From assembly GCF_900141935.1 (NCBI RefSeq), contig NZ_FQYX01000005.1, positions 1-64,000 on the forward strand: a stretch of 64,000 bases of DNA, given 5' to 3'. Of this stretch, positions 34,195 through 43,375 are shown piece after piece. Under the pieces are notes generated by a model. The model did no database searches, was not told the origin of the DNA, and saw nothing but the letters and a program-made list of their open reading frames with translations. Every line of letters starts with the position of its first letter. Positions within the stretch are counted from its first letter, which is position 1. The translations under genes were made by a program, and so were the position numbers. Origin of the DNA: Arenibacter nanhaiticus. GTDB lineage: Bacteria > Bacteroidota > Bacteroidia > Flavobacteriales > Flavobacteriaceae.

Positions 34195-35691
34195 ATGATT
34201 AAAAAGAATTCCCTATTACTACTTGCTTTTATAATGATATTCGGAGCTATTGGAGCCCAGGAACGTAAAATCCCAACAGACACTATCGTTGTCACCAAAC
34301 ATAGCGTTACCGCCAATGGAACTTCTTTTTCCTACACCGCCCAAACAGGAATGTTGCCGCTTTGGGACGAATTGGGTGCTCCTATAGCGACCTTAAACTA
34401 CACCTATTATACCCGAGACAACATAAAGAATCGAGCAGAAAGACCTTTGTTGATTTCCTTTAATGGCGGACCAGGTTCTGCTTCTGTTTGGATGCAGTTA
34501 GCTTATACAGGCCCCAGGATTTTAAATATTGACGATGAGGGATACCCGGTTCAGCCGTACGGTATAAAAGAAAACCCTTTTACCATTCTGGACATCGCAG
34601 ATATTGTGTATGTGAATCCTGTAAACACTGGCTATTCTAGAACCATTCCAGAAAGCGGGAAAGATGTAGATCGCAGTAAATTCTTTGGTATCAATGCCGA
34701 TATAAAATATTTGGCAGAATGGCTTAATACTTTTGTTACCAGAAACAACCGTTGGCAATCGCCCAAATATATTATTGGTGAAAGTTATGGGGGTACCCGT
34801 GTAGCCGGTCTTGCCCTTGCTTTACAAAATCAGCAATGGATGTATTTAAATGGGGTAATTATGGTGTCCCCAGCAGACTATAAGGTACTCCGCACTGGCG
34901 GACCAGTATCCGAAGCCCTAAATTTACCTTATTTTACTGCCGCTGCCTGGTATCACAAGGCATTAAACCCTGACCTTCAAGAGAAGGATCTGTCTGAGAT
35001 TTTGCCAGAATCTGAAGCCTATACCATTAATACCCTAATCCCGGCCCTTGCAAAGGGCGGATTTATTTCGGAAGAAGAAAAAAACGAAGTAGCCACCAAA
35101 ATGGCTCGTTTTTCCGGATTGAGTACAAAGGAAATTTTGGAACATAATTTATCGGTACCGACAAAATATTTCTGGAAAGCACTTCTTAGAAACAAAGGAG
35201 GTTATAACATTGGTCGTTTAGACTCGCGTTACCTGGGGATCGATAGACAGCTCGCAGGGAACTCGCCCGATTATAGTGCCGAGCTTACCTCTTGGCTTCA
35301 TTCTTTTACTCCTGCCATTAATTATTATTTACAGGAAGAATTGAAGTTTAAAACCGACGTTAAGTACAATATGTTCGGAAATGTTCACCCCTGGAACAAT
35401 GAAAATGATAATACTTTGGACAATTTGCGCCAAGCGATGGCACAGAACCCTTATTTACACGTCTTATATCAGGCGGGATATTATGACGGGGCTACAACCT
35501 ATTTCAACAGTAAATACAGTATGTGGCAGGTAGATCCTAGCGGTAGACTTAAAGATCGGTTTAGTTTTAAAGGATACCGAAGCGGACACATGATGTACTT
35601 GCGAAAAGAAGACTTAAAACAAGCAAATGACGATATTAGAATCTTTATTCAAAACACATTAACAAACGGAAAACCTGCAAAATACGAATGA
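34195..35691 (+). CDS. Secreted serine carboxypeptidase, S10 family
   Basis: The 498 residues begin with a signal peptide (about 1-21, ending GAQ). The alpha/beta-hydrolase peptidase has FNGGPGSASVW (oxyanion and substrate site, about residue 95), the nucleophile in GESYGGTR (Ser about 197), an acidic residue in GYYDGATTYF (about 425) and the catalytic His in RSGHMMYL (about 465). S10 enzymes remove C-terminal residues from peptides at acidic pH and are rarer in bacteria than in eukaryotes. It probably works in the periplasm or outside the cell. It overlaps the next gene by 4 bp (ATGA). Confidence 0.92.
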   Translation: MIKKNSLLLLAFIMIFGAIGAQERKIPTDTIVVTKHSVTANGTSFSYTAQTGMLPLWDELGAPIATLNYTYYTRDNIKNRAERPLLISFNGGPGSASVWMQLAYTGPRILNIDDEGYPVQPYGIKENPFTILDIADIVYVNPVNTGYSRTIPESGKDVDRSKFFGINADIKYLAEWLNTFVTRNNRWQSPKYIIGESYGGTRVAGLALALQNQQWMYLNGVIMVSPADYKVLRTGGPVSEALNLPYFTAAAWYHKALNPDLQEKDLSEILPESEAYTINTLIPALAKGGFISEEEKNEVATKMARFSGLSTKEILEHNLSVPTKYFWKALLRNKGGYNIGRLDSRYLGIDRQLAGNSPDYSAELTSWLHSFTPAINYYLQEELKFKTDVKYNMFGNVHPWNNENDNTLDNLRQAMAQNPYLHVLYQAGYYDGATTYFNSKYSMWQVDPSGRLKDRFSFKGYRSGHMMYLRKEDLKQANDDIRIFIQNTLTNGKPAKYE

Positions 35692-36188
35692 ATTCAGACA
35701 CTCATAAACCCCAGACTCCCAAAAGCTTTATGCGGACTATGACCGTATTACATGCAGTATTGACAACGGGAGTTTTTATTATCCTTGTAGCGGTCTACTA
35801 TAGTAGTGATGCCCTTATTTTTGGGTTTCAAGACACCGAAGATATTTACAGAATTATAATCCCACTAGTAGCTATGATTGGTTATTTTGGTGGTAATTTA
35901 ATATTTAAAAAACAATTGGATGCCATTGATCCGAAGGCATCTTTAAAGTCAATATTAAGTCGTTATTCTTCGGCCTCCATCATAAAATATGCATTTATTG
36001 AGGGTGCCGCTATTTTTAGTCTCATCGCTTTTTCGAGGATACATAACGTTTTTTACCTTGTAATATCCGTATTGCTGCTTTTGTATTTATGGTCTCAAAG
36101 ACCAACTAAGTTAAAAGTAATGAGCGATTTAAAATTAAAAAAAGATCACGAAGAATTGTTTATGAAAAACGAAGAAACGCTCCCCTAA
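35688..36188 (+). CDS. Membrane protein of unknown function coupled to the S10 peptidase
   Basis: The 166 residues have about four hydrophobic segments (near 20-40, 60-80, 105-120 and 125-140) and charged ends. No family is recognised. The start codon lies inside the S10 gene stop (4-bp overlap), so translation is probably coupled. It may be a conserved flavobacterial membrane protein of this neighbourhood. The function is not inferable. Confidence 0.75.
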   Translation: MNSDTHKPQTPKSFMRTMTVLHAVLTTGVFIILVAVYYSSDALIFGFQDTEDIYRIIIPLVAMIGYFGGNLIFKKQLDAIDPKASLKSILSRYSSASIIKYAFIEGAAIFSLIAFSRIHNVFYLVISVLLLLYLWSQRPTKLKVMSDLKLKKDHEELFMKNEETLP

Positions 36189-36240
36189 ACACTTGTTTTA
36201 AAAACCAGCCAACACATCATAATCCAACACAAGCTAAGAT

Positions 36241-36930
36241 ATGAAGTTTAATACGATCAATTTATGCGCCCTCCTTTTTCTTTTATTGAACATACAAACA
36301 ATTATGGCTCAAGATTGGCCGGCACTGCATCACTTTAAAAAAGACAATAAAAAAATCGGGCTTCCAAAAGAGGGCGAAAACAGGGTGGTTTTTATGGGGA
36401 ATTCTATTACCATAGGCTGGTTGCAAATGCAGCCCGATTTTTTCCAAGACACTCCCTATATCAATAGAGGCATCAGCGGACAAACCACACCTCAGATGCT
36501 GGTGCGGTTTAGGCAAGATGTTATCAACCTACACCCTGCTGTTGTGGTGATTTTGGCCGGTACCAATGATATTGCCGGAAATACCGGTCCGGCTACTGTA
36601 GAAATGATACAGGACAATATTGTCTCCATGGCCGAATTGGCCAAGGCTAATGGGATTAAAGTAGTACTTTCGTCCGTACTCCCTGTTTTTGATTACCCTT
36701 GGAAACCCGGACTTGAACCGGTAGAAAAAATTGCTAAATTAAATCGGTACCTTAAAAATTACAGCGAAGAAAACAACATGGTATACCTCGATTATTTTTC
36801 TGCCCTGGTCGATGATTGCAATGGATTGCCAAAAAAATATTCGGAAGATGGGGTGCATCCTAATATTGAAGGCTATAAAATAATGGCTCCCTTGGCTCAA
36901 AAAGCAATTGATAAAGCCTTATCGCAATAA
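36241..36930 (+). CDS. Secreted SGNH/GDSL-family hydrolase
   Basis: The 229 residues have a signal peptide (about 1-23, ending MAQ). Blocks of the SGNH superfamily are present: GNSITIGW with the nucleophilic Ser55, the oxyanion Gly in RGISGQTT, Asn109 in GTND (107-110), and DGVHPN near residue 208 with the Asp and His of the triad. Enzymes of this type deacetylate or de-esterify polysaccharides, lipids or xenobiotic esters; the substrate is not predicted. The gene is 52 bp after the membrane protein gene and may belong to the same transcript. Confidence 0.92.
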   Translation: MKFNTINLCALLFLLLNIQTIMAQDWPALHHFKKDNKKIGLPKEGENRVVFMGNSITIGWLQMQPDFFQDTPYINRGISGQTTPQMLVRFRQDVINLHPAVVVILAGTNDIAGNTGPATVEMIQDNIVSMAELAKANGIKVVLSSVLPVFDYPWKPGLEPVEKIAKLNRYLKNYSEENNMVYLDYFSALVDDCNGLPKKYSEDGVHPNIEGYKIMAPLAQKAIDKALSQ

Positions 36931-37130
36931 GGAATAAAATCTCCGATATTTAATTCTATTAAAAACCGGACAAATAAAAGCAGAGTTTTCTCTTCCCCAG
37001 CCATCCGCACCCCTAGAAGTCCATCCACTCCCTTGACAATAAAAACACTTACATAAAAGTATTTACAAATTAAAACCTCGCCCTTTTATATTCTCTTTGT
37101 CCAGAGTGACCTCATTTAATAATCATTGGT

Positions 37131-37138
37131 TAATTTTG
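37131..37138 (+). promoter_or_regulatory. -7 element upstream of the glycosyltransferase gene
   Basis: TAATTTTG matches TAnnTTTG and lies only five bases before the ATG at 37144, so the mRNA would be nearly leaderless. No -33 box is found at the usual distance. Confidence 0.35.
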
Positions 37139-37143
37139 TAAGC

Positions 37144-38151
37144 ATGCAAAATCCGAAAGTTAGCGTCCTAATTCCTTTTAAAAACACTGAAGAGTTCCTT
37201 TCAGAATGTATCTCCTCTATTATAGATCAAACCTATCAAAACTGGGAAGTTCTGGCAGTCAATGACGGGTCCGACGACAATAGTTGCCAAATTATGGACC
37301 ATTATGCCAACCATGATTCAAGAATTACCGTTTTACAAAATGAAGGCCAAGGGATCATTCACGCGCTAAGAACAGCCTATAGCAAGAGTAACGGCTCCCT
37401 TATTACCCGCATGGATTCTGATGATATGATGACTCCCAACAAACTGCAGCTCATGACCACTGCCCTATTAAAAAACGGTCTTGGGCATGTGGCCTTAGGA
37501 AAAGTTTCTTATTTCTCTAAAGAAGGGGTCTCCAATGGGTATAAAAGTTATGAAAAGTGGTTAAACCGTCTAAGTGAAAAAGGAACGAATTTTTCAGAAA
37601 TATACAAAGAATGCGTAATACCCTCTCCCTGTTGGATGGTGCACAGAAGCGATTTGGATAAGGCAAAAGCCTTTACTCCCGACCAATACCCCGAAGACTA
37701 TGACCTTGCTTTTCGCTTTTATGAAAAACAATTTAAGTGTATCCCTTCAGAAAATGTTCTTCATTATTGGCGCGATTACCAAGACAGAACCTCCCGTACT
37801 AGTGAACATTATGCCCAAAATTATTTTTTGGACCTAAAAATGCACTATTTCTTAAAACTCGATCATGATAAAAATAGACCATTAGTCCTTTGGGGTGCCG
37901 GAAAAAAAGGAAAAAACATTGCTAAGATCTTAGTAGAACAAGGAGTGCCATTTTTCTGGCTGTGCAATAATCAGCAAAAAATAGGGAAAATCATTTATGG
38001 CCAACACATGTTATCCTACAAGCATTTACCCCAGCTCAATCGTCCTCAAGTAATCGTTACTGTGGCCAATAAGGAAGCTCAAGAGTTTATTAAGGAGCAT
38101 CTTCAAGGAATGAATATGCTTTTGGCAGAGGACTATTTTTTATTTTGCTAA
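37144..38151 (+). CDS. Glycosyltransferase family 2 with C-terminal Rossmann-like domain
   Basis: From the ATG at 37144 the product is 335 residues; a TTG six codons upstream would fall across the -7 box. The GT-A domain (about 5-220) has VSVLIPFKNTEEFL, VNDGSDDNS and the metal-binding DSDD at 91-94. After about residue 240 a separate domain begins with LVLWGAGKKGKNIAKILVEQG, a GxGxxG nucleotide-binding motif as found in nucleoside-sugar or imino-sugar Rossmann domains of PglD type. The end holds a cluster of hydrophobic and aromatic residues. It transfers a sugar from a nucleotide-sugar to an unknown acceptor; there are no other sugar genes beside it. Confidence 0.88.
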   Translation: MQNPKVSVLIPFKNTEEFLSECISSIIDQTYQNWEVLAVNDGSDDNSCQIMDHYANHDSRITVLQNEGQGIIHALRTAYSKSNGSLITRMDSDDMMTPNKLQLMTTALLKNGLGHVALGKVSYFSKEGVSNGYKSYEKWLNRLSEKGTNFSEIYKECVIPSPCWMVHRSDLDKAKAFTPDQYPEDYDLAFRFYEKQFKCIPSENVLHYWRDYQDRTSRTSEHYAQNYFLDLKMHYFLKLDHDKNRPLVLWGAGKKGKNIAKILVEQGVPFFWLCNNQQKIGKIIYGQHMLSYKHLPQLNRPQVIVTVANKEAQEFIKEHLQGMNMLLAEDYFLFC

Positions 38152-38265
38152 GGGTAGACAAACCCTAAGAATCTGGCGTTAAACACGCTAGTCAAAGCTT
38201 CTTGTCATTGTTTTTTACCCGAAAATCCATTTCGTTTTTTGATTCCTTTTCCTAAATACTTTTCT

Positions 38266-38273
38266 TATATTTG
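38266..38273 (+). promoter_or_regulatory. -7 element of the BatA-type gene promoter
   Basis: TATATTTG fits TAnnTTTG. It overlaps an in-frame GTG at 38273, which therefore cannot be the start codon if this promoter is right. The ATGs at 38285 and 38291 remain. Confidence 0.5.
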
Positions 38274-38290
38274 TGAAATTAAATATGGGA

Positions 38291-40213
38291 ATGCTATTTA
38301 AACATCCGGAACTTCTTTGGGCCTTATTTCTGCTACTGATTCCTATATTTATTCACCTTGTTCAGTTACGTAGATTTAAGAAAACTCCTTTTACCAACGT
38401 CAAATTATTACAAGAAATAATTTCGGAGTCCAGACGGAGTAAATCCATAAAAAAATGGCTATTATTAATGACTAGAATGTTATTAATAACCGCCTTGGTC
38501 TTTGCGTTTTCCCAACCTTTTTTTGCCGAAAATACGGCATTAAAGAAAAAAGAAAGGGTCTTTTACATAGACAACTCCTTTAGCATGCAGGCAAAGCTGA
38601 GCAACGGTACTTTATTGGAAAATGCAGTACAAGAAATCTTAAAACACGTTCCTGAGGATCAGGAATTTTCTCTTTTTACCAATGACGGGGTGTTTAGAAA
38701 GGTTTTTATAAAAGACATTAAAAACAACCTGCTATCTCTTTCCCATTCAGCAAACCAATTATCCCTAGAGGAGGTTTATTTAAAGGCAAACACCCTTTTC
38801 AAGGACCGTTTAGAGACTGTGAACGATTTGGTTATAATTTCGGATTTTCAAGCAAACATGGTTTCTAAACGCAAAGATTACCCCGGAAATACCCAAACCC
38901 ATCTGATACAAATTACGCCTGACAACAATATTAATGTCGCCATAGATACTGCTTATATTTCTAATACATCTTCCGAAAATATAACCTTGACAGGGCATTT
39001 ATCGAGTAATGGTCAAATAAAAAGCACCCCAGTATCCTTGTTTAATGAGAAACAATTAATTGCGAAAACAGCGGCTATTTTTGGTGCTGACAATAAGGCC
39101 TCGGTTACTTTTTCTTTGCCCCAAAACGAATCCATAAATGGCCTCATAGAGATCTCGGACCCAGTCCTTCAATATGACAATGAACTTTATTTTAATATTA
39201 ATAAAAAGGAAAAAATAAAGGTATTGTCCATAGGAGATGACAACAGTAATTATCTTGAACGTATATTCTCTAAAGATGAATTTGATTATATAAACAGTAG
39301 TATAAGAACATTAAACTATAGCGTTTTGGGAGCGCAAAACCTTATCATAGTCAATGAGCTCCAAGACATTCCCGGTGCTCTTCAGTCGGCTTTGATTACC
39401 TATAAAAATAATGGCGGCAGTCTGGTTTTTGTACCTGCTTTTAAGACCGATTTTAAAGAGTATAACAATTTCTTGAGTCAGGTAATGGGATCATCCTTTA
39501 CTTCTCTTGTTTCCGAACATCGTATCATAAGCAACATTAATTTTTCCCATCCCCTATACCGCAATGTATTCGATAAGGAAATCAACAATTTCCAATACCC
39601 TTCTGTAGAACAATATTACAAGCTTAAATCAATACTGCCGAAGATACTTTCGTATGCCAACCAAGAGCCTTTTTTATGCGGAATAGATGGTAATTATCTA
39701 TTTACATCGCCCCTTTCCGATGAATATTCTAATATAACTAAATCGCCTTTAATTGTTCCTACCTTCTATCAAATAGGGGTCAACAGCTTAAAATTGCCTT
39801 CTATTTATGAAGTTTTGGGGCAAAACACCACCATTGATATTCCCATAGTATTGATCAAGGATAATGTCTTATCGGTAACCAATAACCAATTACAATATAT
39901 TCCTAGGCAACAAGCCTTTGCTAATAAAACTACTCTCTTTTTTGACAAAGACCTGTCCAAAGCAGGTATTTATAGCATTACAAATGACAAGACGCCTATT
40001 CAAAACATCAGTTTTAATCCCTCTAGAAAAGAAAGTCAACTTAATTATATAGACCTCAAAAACCTTACTGCTACTACTAAAAATAACGCCATAGCTAGCT
40101 TCTTCGATCAATTAGAAAAAGAGAATAGCATCGCGGAGCTTTGGAAATGGTTTGTTATTTTAGCCTTAGCATTTATCCTTATCGAAGTTCTTATCCAAAA
40201 ATACCTGAAATGA
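38291..40213 (+). CDS. BatA-domain membrane protein
   Basis: The 640-residue product starts MLFKHPELLWALFLLLIPIFIHLVQ, the aerotolerance BatA N-terminal segment, then a second helix near residue 58-78. A long extracytoplasmic part with a von Willebrand-A-like stretch follows (about 80-190; RVFYIDNSFSMQAK has the DxSxS metal motif as DNSFSM), and the C-terminus ends in one more helix (about 620-636). These proteins are common in Bacteroidota, with suggested roles in stress tolerance; their biochemical role is unknown. I chose 38291 because homologues begin MxFKHPEL. The dihydroorotase-like gene overlaps its end by 4 bp. Confidence 0.9.
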   Translation: MLFKHPELLWALFLLLIPIFIHLVQLRRFKKTPFTNVKLLQEIISESRRSKSIKKWLLLMTRMLLITALVFAFSQPFFAENTALKKKERVFYIDNSFSMQAKLSNGTLLENAVQEILKHVPEDQEFSLFTNDGVFRKVFIKDIKNNLLSLSHSANQLSLEEVYLKANTLFKDRLETVNDLVIISDFQANMVSKRKDYPGNTQTHLIQITPDNNINVAIDTAYISNTSSENITLTGHLSSNGQIKSTPVSLFNEKQLIAKTAAIFGADNKASVTFSLPQNESINGLIEISDPVLQYDNELYFNINKKEKIKVLSIGDDNSNYLERIFSKDEFDYINSSIRTLNYSVLGAQNLIIVNELQDIPGALQSALITYKNNGGSLVFVPAFKTDFKEYNNFLSQVMGSSFTSLVSEHRIISNINFSHPLYRNVFDKEINNFQYPSVEQYYKLKSILPKILSYANQEPFLCGIDGNYLFTSPLSDEYSNITKSPLIVPTFYQIGVNSLKLPSIYEVLGQNTTIDIPIVLIKDNVLSVTNNQLQYIPRQQAFANKTTLFFDKDLSKAGIYSITNDKTPIQNISFNPSRKESQLNYIDLKNLTATTKNNAIASFFDQLEKENSIAELWKWFVILALAFILIEVLIQKYLK

Positions 40214-41463
40214 ACATACTTATAAAAAAAGCACAGATAGTAGATCCTTCTAACAAAGAATACCATTTAAAAAAGCACGATATTCTTATTAAGGACGGAA
40301 TAATTGCAGAAATCGCTACTGATATCCAAACAGGGGAAAATATTGAAATCCTTGAAAAGGACAACCTACATGTTTCCACGGGTTGGTTTGACAGTAGCGT
40401 TAGTTTTGGAGAACCTGGATATGAAGAAAGAGAGACCATTAAACACGGTCTATTCGTGGCAGCAAAAAGTGGATTTACAGATATCGTCCTAAACCCTAAT
40501 ACCAACCCTGTTCCAGACAGTAGTTCGGACATTGTATTTTTAAAAAATGCAGCCAAAGAAAGTGCTACAAGCTTATATCCTTTAGGAGCCCTAACTGTAG
40601 GAGCGGAAGGAGAAGCTCTTGCAGAGCTCTACGATATGAAGAACGCCGGAGCGGTAGGATTCTACGATTACAAACACCCTTTAAAAAATGCCAATCTTTT
40701 AAAGATTGCCTTGCAATACAACCAAAACTTCAATGGCCTTGTACATTCCTTTCCACTAGACAAGCAAATTTCAGGAAAAGGAATTGTCAGCGAAGGAGAG
40801 ATATCTACCAAACTAGGGCTAAAAGGTATCCCCCACCTGGCCGAAGAGCTGTTTATAGCGAGAGATCTTTATATTTTGGAATATACCGGTGGAAAATTAC
40901 ATATTCCCACCATATCTACTGCCAAGGGAGTAAAACTTATAGCAGAAGCAAAGAAAAAAGGATTGGACGTCAGCTGCAGTGTTGCCATTCACAATTTATA
41001 TTTTACCGATGCCTCTTTGGAAGGTTTCGATTCTCATTTTAAGTTGATGCCACCTCTGCGCACCAAAGAAGACAGCAAGGCATTAATAGCAGGTTTACAA
41101 GACGGTACCATCGACTACGTTACCACAGACCATAGGCCTATGGATATAGAGCTTAAAAGAGTAGAATTCGACAATGCCGAAGACGGTACCATAGGCTTGG
41201 AAACCGCCTTTGGCATTTTAAATCAACTATTTGATTTGGAAACCTTAATTTCCTTGTTGACCAAAGGACGGGAACGCTATGGTATTCCTACCCCAAAACT
41301 ACAAGTGGGTGAAAGCGCAACATTAACCCTTTTTAATCCTGAACCAGAATTTACTTTAGACACTGAACACATCCTTTCAGCCTCTAAAAACAGCTGTTTT
41401 ATAGGGAGTACCCTAAAAGGAAAAGTATATGGCAGCATTGCCAAAAAACAATTAATTTCTTAA
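40210..41463 (+). CDS. Dihydroorotase-like protein lacking key metal ligands
   Basis: The 417 residues (ATG at 40210, overlapping the BatA-type stop by 4 bp; the earlier in-frame ATG inside that gene is rejected) match class I dihydroorotase over the full length. Yet the DxHxH metal motif is DSSVS (61-65), and the later metal His in the CHVST segment is replaced (HIPTIST, 231-237). Asp153 and His179 and the Asp of TTDH (307) are kept. A normal binuclear zinc centre is therefore unlikely. It may be a structural partner of aspartate transcarbamylase, as with the pseudo-dihydroorotases known in Pseudomonas, or have another function. A true pyrC must exist elsewhere if the cell makes pyrimidines. 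Confidence 0.85.
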   Translation: MNILIKKAQIVDPSNKEYHLKKHDILIKDGIIAEIATDIQTGENIEILEKDNLHVSTGWFDSSVSFGEPGYEERETIKHGLFVAAKSGFTDIVLNPNTNPVPDSSSDIVFLKNAAKESATSLYPLGALTVGAEGEALAELYDMKNAGAVGFYDYKHPLKNANLLKIALQYNQNFNGLVHSFPLDKQISGKGIVSEGEISTKLGLKGIPHLAEELFIARDLYILEYTGGKLHIPTISTAKGVKLIAEAKKKGLDVSCSVAIHNLYFTDASLEGFDSHFKLMPPLRTKEDSKALIAGLQDGTIDYVTTDHRPMDIELKRVEFDNAEDGTIGLETAFGILNQLFDLETLISLLTKGRERYGIPTPKLQVGESATLTLFNPEPEFTLDTEHILSASKNSCFIGSTLKGKVYGSIAKKQLIS

Positions 41464-41486
41464 AATTAACATTTAATATTTAAAAA

Positions 41487-41804
41487 ATGAATCAGACAAC
41501 TATCAACGAAGGCAAAACTATGGCCGTCATTAGTTACATAACCGTAATTGGACTCCTCATTGCCTATATCGCCAATAATAGCAAACAAAATCAATACACA
41601 AAGTTCCATATCGGACAATCGATACGAGTATGGATCCTTTCTATCGTTATCTCTATAAGTTTGGGATTATTGAGTTCGTTATTAGGTATTCATTTCCTTG
41701 AAGCTCTTCGCTGGCTTCCGTTTATTTTCGCTATTATGGGCGCCGTAAATGCTTATAACGGAAAAGTGACAAAATTGCCTTTTATTGGAACTATTGGCGA
41801 ATAA
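41487..41804 (+). CDS. Small polytopic membrane protein, DUF4870-like (first of pair)
   Basis: The 105 residues form about three helices: NEGKTMAVISYITVIGLLIAYIANN, a middle segment (about 48-65), and LEALRWLPFIFAIMGAVNAYNG. The start EGKT.AVISY and the FHIGQS motif resemble the DUF4870 / TIC20-like small membrane proteins. The function is unknown. It begins 23 bp after the dihydroorotase-like gene and ends before a terminator (41825-41853). The next gene is a relative with the same N-terminal pattern, so a local duplication is likely. Confidence 0.8.
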   Translation: MNQTTINEGKTMAVISYITVIGLLIAYIANNSKQNQYTKFHIGQSIRVWILSIVISISLGLLSSLLGIHFLEALRWLPFIFAIMGAVNAYNGKVTKLPFIGTIGE

Positions 41805-41824
41805 AAATTACACGTTCAACAATT

Positions 41825-41853
41825 AAAAGAGGTCTAAAAAGGCCTCTTTTATT
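41825..41853 (+). terminator. Terminator after the first small membrane protein gene
   Basis: AAAAGAGG/CCTCTTTT (41825-41832 and 41843-41850) with a short loop, then T-rich sequence. Confidence 0.7.
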
Positions 41854-41887
41854 GTGCGTGCTTTAAACTTGAACTAACTTAGATTTC

Positions 41888-42211
41888 ATGAACACTATTA
41901 AAGAAGGAAAAACTACTGCAATTGTCGCTTACTTAACTATGGTAGGCGCCCTAATTGCCATTTCTATGAATTCAGATGCTAAGAACGATTTTGCACGCTT
42001 TCATACCAGACAAGCATTTGGATTACACCTTGTCTTTCTCGGTTTTGCCATATTTTTAAGTAATTGGTACAACGAATATGCATGGTATGGCCTATATGTA
42101 TTTTATATCGTCCTATGGTTTTACGGATTTCTGGGAGCCCTAAACGAGAAAAAAATAAGCGTTCCCTTAGTCGGCAATTATTTTCAAAAATGGTTTACTT
42201 TTATTCAATAA
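41888..42211 (+). CDS. Small polytopic membrane protein, DUF4870-like (second of pair)
   Basis: The 107 residues share the pattern IKEGKTTAIVAYLTMVGALIAI...FARFHTRQAFGLHL with the upstream gene (EGKT-A-V/I-Y-T-V-G-LIA; FH-x2-Q). About three helices are predicted, with many aromatics in the last one (YGLYVFYIVLWFYGFLGAL). The esterase gene starts two bases after its stop, so the two genes are probably cotranslated. Its role is unknown. Confidence 0.8.
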   Translation: MNTIKEGKTTAIVAYLTMVGALIAISMNSDAKNDFARFHTRQAFGLHLVFLGFAIFLSNWYNEYAWYGLYVFYIVLWFYGFLGALNEKKISVPLVGNYFQKWFTFIQ

Positions 42212-42212
42212 G

Positions 42213-42872
42213 ATGACAACAGCACCTCTTTCCCTAGAACACATTATAAGACCTTCTTCTATTACTACCTCTAAGCCACCGGTTCTCTTTATGTTTCACG
42301 GGTACGGCAGTAATGAAGAAGATTTATTTTCCTTTGCCGAGGAATTGCCAAAAGAGCTTTGTATTATTTCTGTCCGCGCCCCCTACCCTATGCAACCCTA
42401 TGGCAATGCATGGTATGCCATTAATTTTGAAGCCGAAAAAGGCAAATGGAACGATGAGGAACAGGCAGCCCTATCAAGGGATAAAATAAAAGACTTTATC
42501 GATGAAGCGTGTAGCACTTATGGCCTAGACCAGACCAACGTAAGTTTGTTAGGATTTAGCCAAGGCACCATCCTTAGTTATGCCGTAGCCTTGTCTTACC
42601 CGGAGAAAATTAAAAATGTAATTGCCTTAAGCGGTTACATCAACGAAAATATTATCCTCGATAATTATAAAGAGAATGACTATAGCCACCTAAGCATTTA
42701 TGCCTCCCATGGTAATGTAGACCAAGTTATCCCGGTCTCATGGGCGCAAAAGGCCCCAGAATTCTTGAAAAGTTTAGATATAGACCACCTTTATCAAGAA
42801 TTCCCGGTCGGCCATGGAGTAGCGCCTCAAAACTTTTACGCCTTTAAAGAGTGGCTAAGCCATAAAATTTAA
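42213..42872 (+). CDS. Alpha/beta-hydrolase, phospholipase/carboxylesterase family
   Basis: The 219 residues show the fold of the PF02230 carboxylesterases: oxyanion segment FMFHGYGSNEED (about residue 27), nucleophile in GFSQGTIL (Ser about 111), Asp in SHGNVDQVIP (about 172) and His in PVGHGVAPQN (about 201). No signal peptide; cytosolic esterase or thioesterase. It overlaps the 3' end of the oppositely oriented gene 42869-43363 by 4 bp. Confidence 0.9.
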   Translation: MTTAPLSLEHIIRPSSITTSKPPVLFMFHGYGSNEEDLFSFAEELPKELCIISVRAPYPMQPYGNAWYAINFEAEKGKWNDEEQAALSRDKIKDFIDEACSTYGLDQTNVSLLGFSQGTILSYAVALSYPEKIKNVIALSGYINENIILDNYKENDYSHLSIYASHGNVDQVIPVSWAQKAPEFLKSLDIDHLYQEFPVGHGVAPQNFYAFKEWLSHKI

Positions 42873-43363
42873 TGACTTCTAGTATATAAAAGATGATCTG
42901 TTAAGGAAAAATCAATTCCCAGATCATCTTTTAATTCATATTTAATCAATAACTCTCCCCAATATTTTCCATCAGAGAAATCGGCTAAGATCCATTTGTG
43001 GTTCAGCACCTTTATTTTATTGATCTTAAAATCATTTTCCATTCCTTCATAAGGAATCAGGGGGTTGTCGCCTTTATTCTCATTGGTTTCCAATAATTTA
43101 TCGGAAATATAAAGACTGACATCTTTTATATCAAGATGGTCGTAATAAGCAAGGGCGTCATCATTGTTCTCCAAAGAAAAGTACTGCATCCCTAGAACCT
43201 TTAATTGTAATTTTTGAACCGAATCTTCTAATTGCTCTATTCGTGCTTGCTTTGTTTCTATAGCCTTATTTTTTGCCTGTACCATATTACTGGTACTTAC
43301 AAATTGGTAAAGGGTTATCATTGACACAAAAATAAATAGGTAGAAATAAATCTTTTTCTTCAT
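42869..43363 (-). CDS. Membrane-anchored coiled-coil protein of unknown function
   Basis: The 164 residues have an N-terminal helix (about 5-24) followed by a heptad-like coiled coil (about 30-58, KAIETKQARIEQLEDSVQKLQLKV) and a small domain ending in KYWGELLIKYEL. Database entries of this type are sometimes named hydrolase, but no catalytic motif is visible, so I call it unknown. The MBL-fold gene lies 12 bp upstream on the same strand, so the two share a transcript. The stop overlaps the stop of the esterase on the other strand by 4 bp. Confidence 0.78.
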   Translation of the reverse strand: MKKKIYFYLFIFVSMITLYQFVSTSNMVQAKNKAIETKQARIEQLEDSVQKLQLKVLGMQYFSLENNDDALAYYDHLDIKDVSLYISDKLLETNENKGDNPLIPYEGMENDFKINKIKVLNHKWILADFSDGKYWGELLIKYELKDDLGIDFSLTDHLLYTRSH

Positions 43364-43375
43364 TCAATACTTTTC

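Noticed and set aside
38273-38290. GTG start for the BatA-type gene
   Set aside because: The GTG overlaps the last base of a good TATATTTG -7 box; homologues start at MxFKHPEL, matching the ATG at 38291.
40191-40556. 121-codon minus-strand frame at the start of the dihydroorotase-like gene
   Set aside because: Shadow of the plus-strand gene, which is supported by family similarity over its full length.
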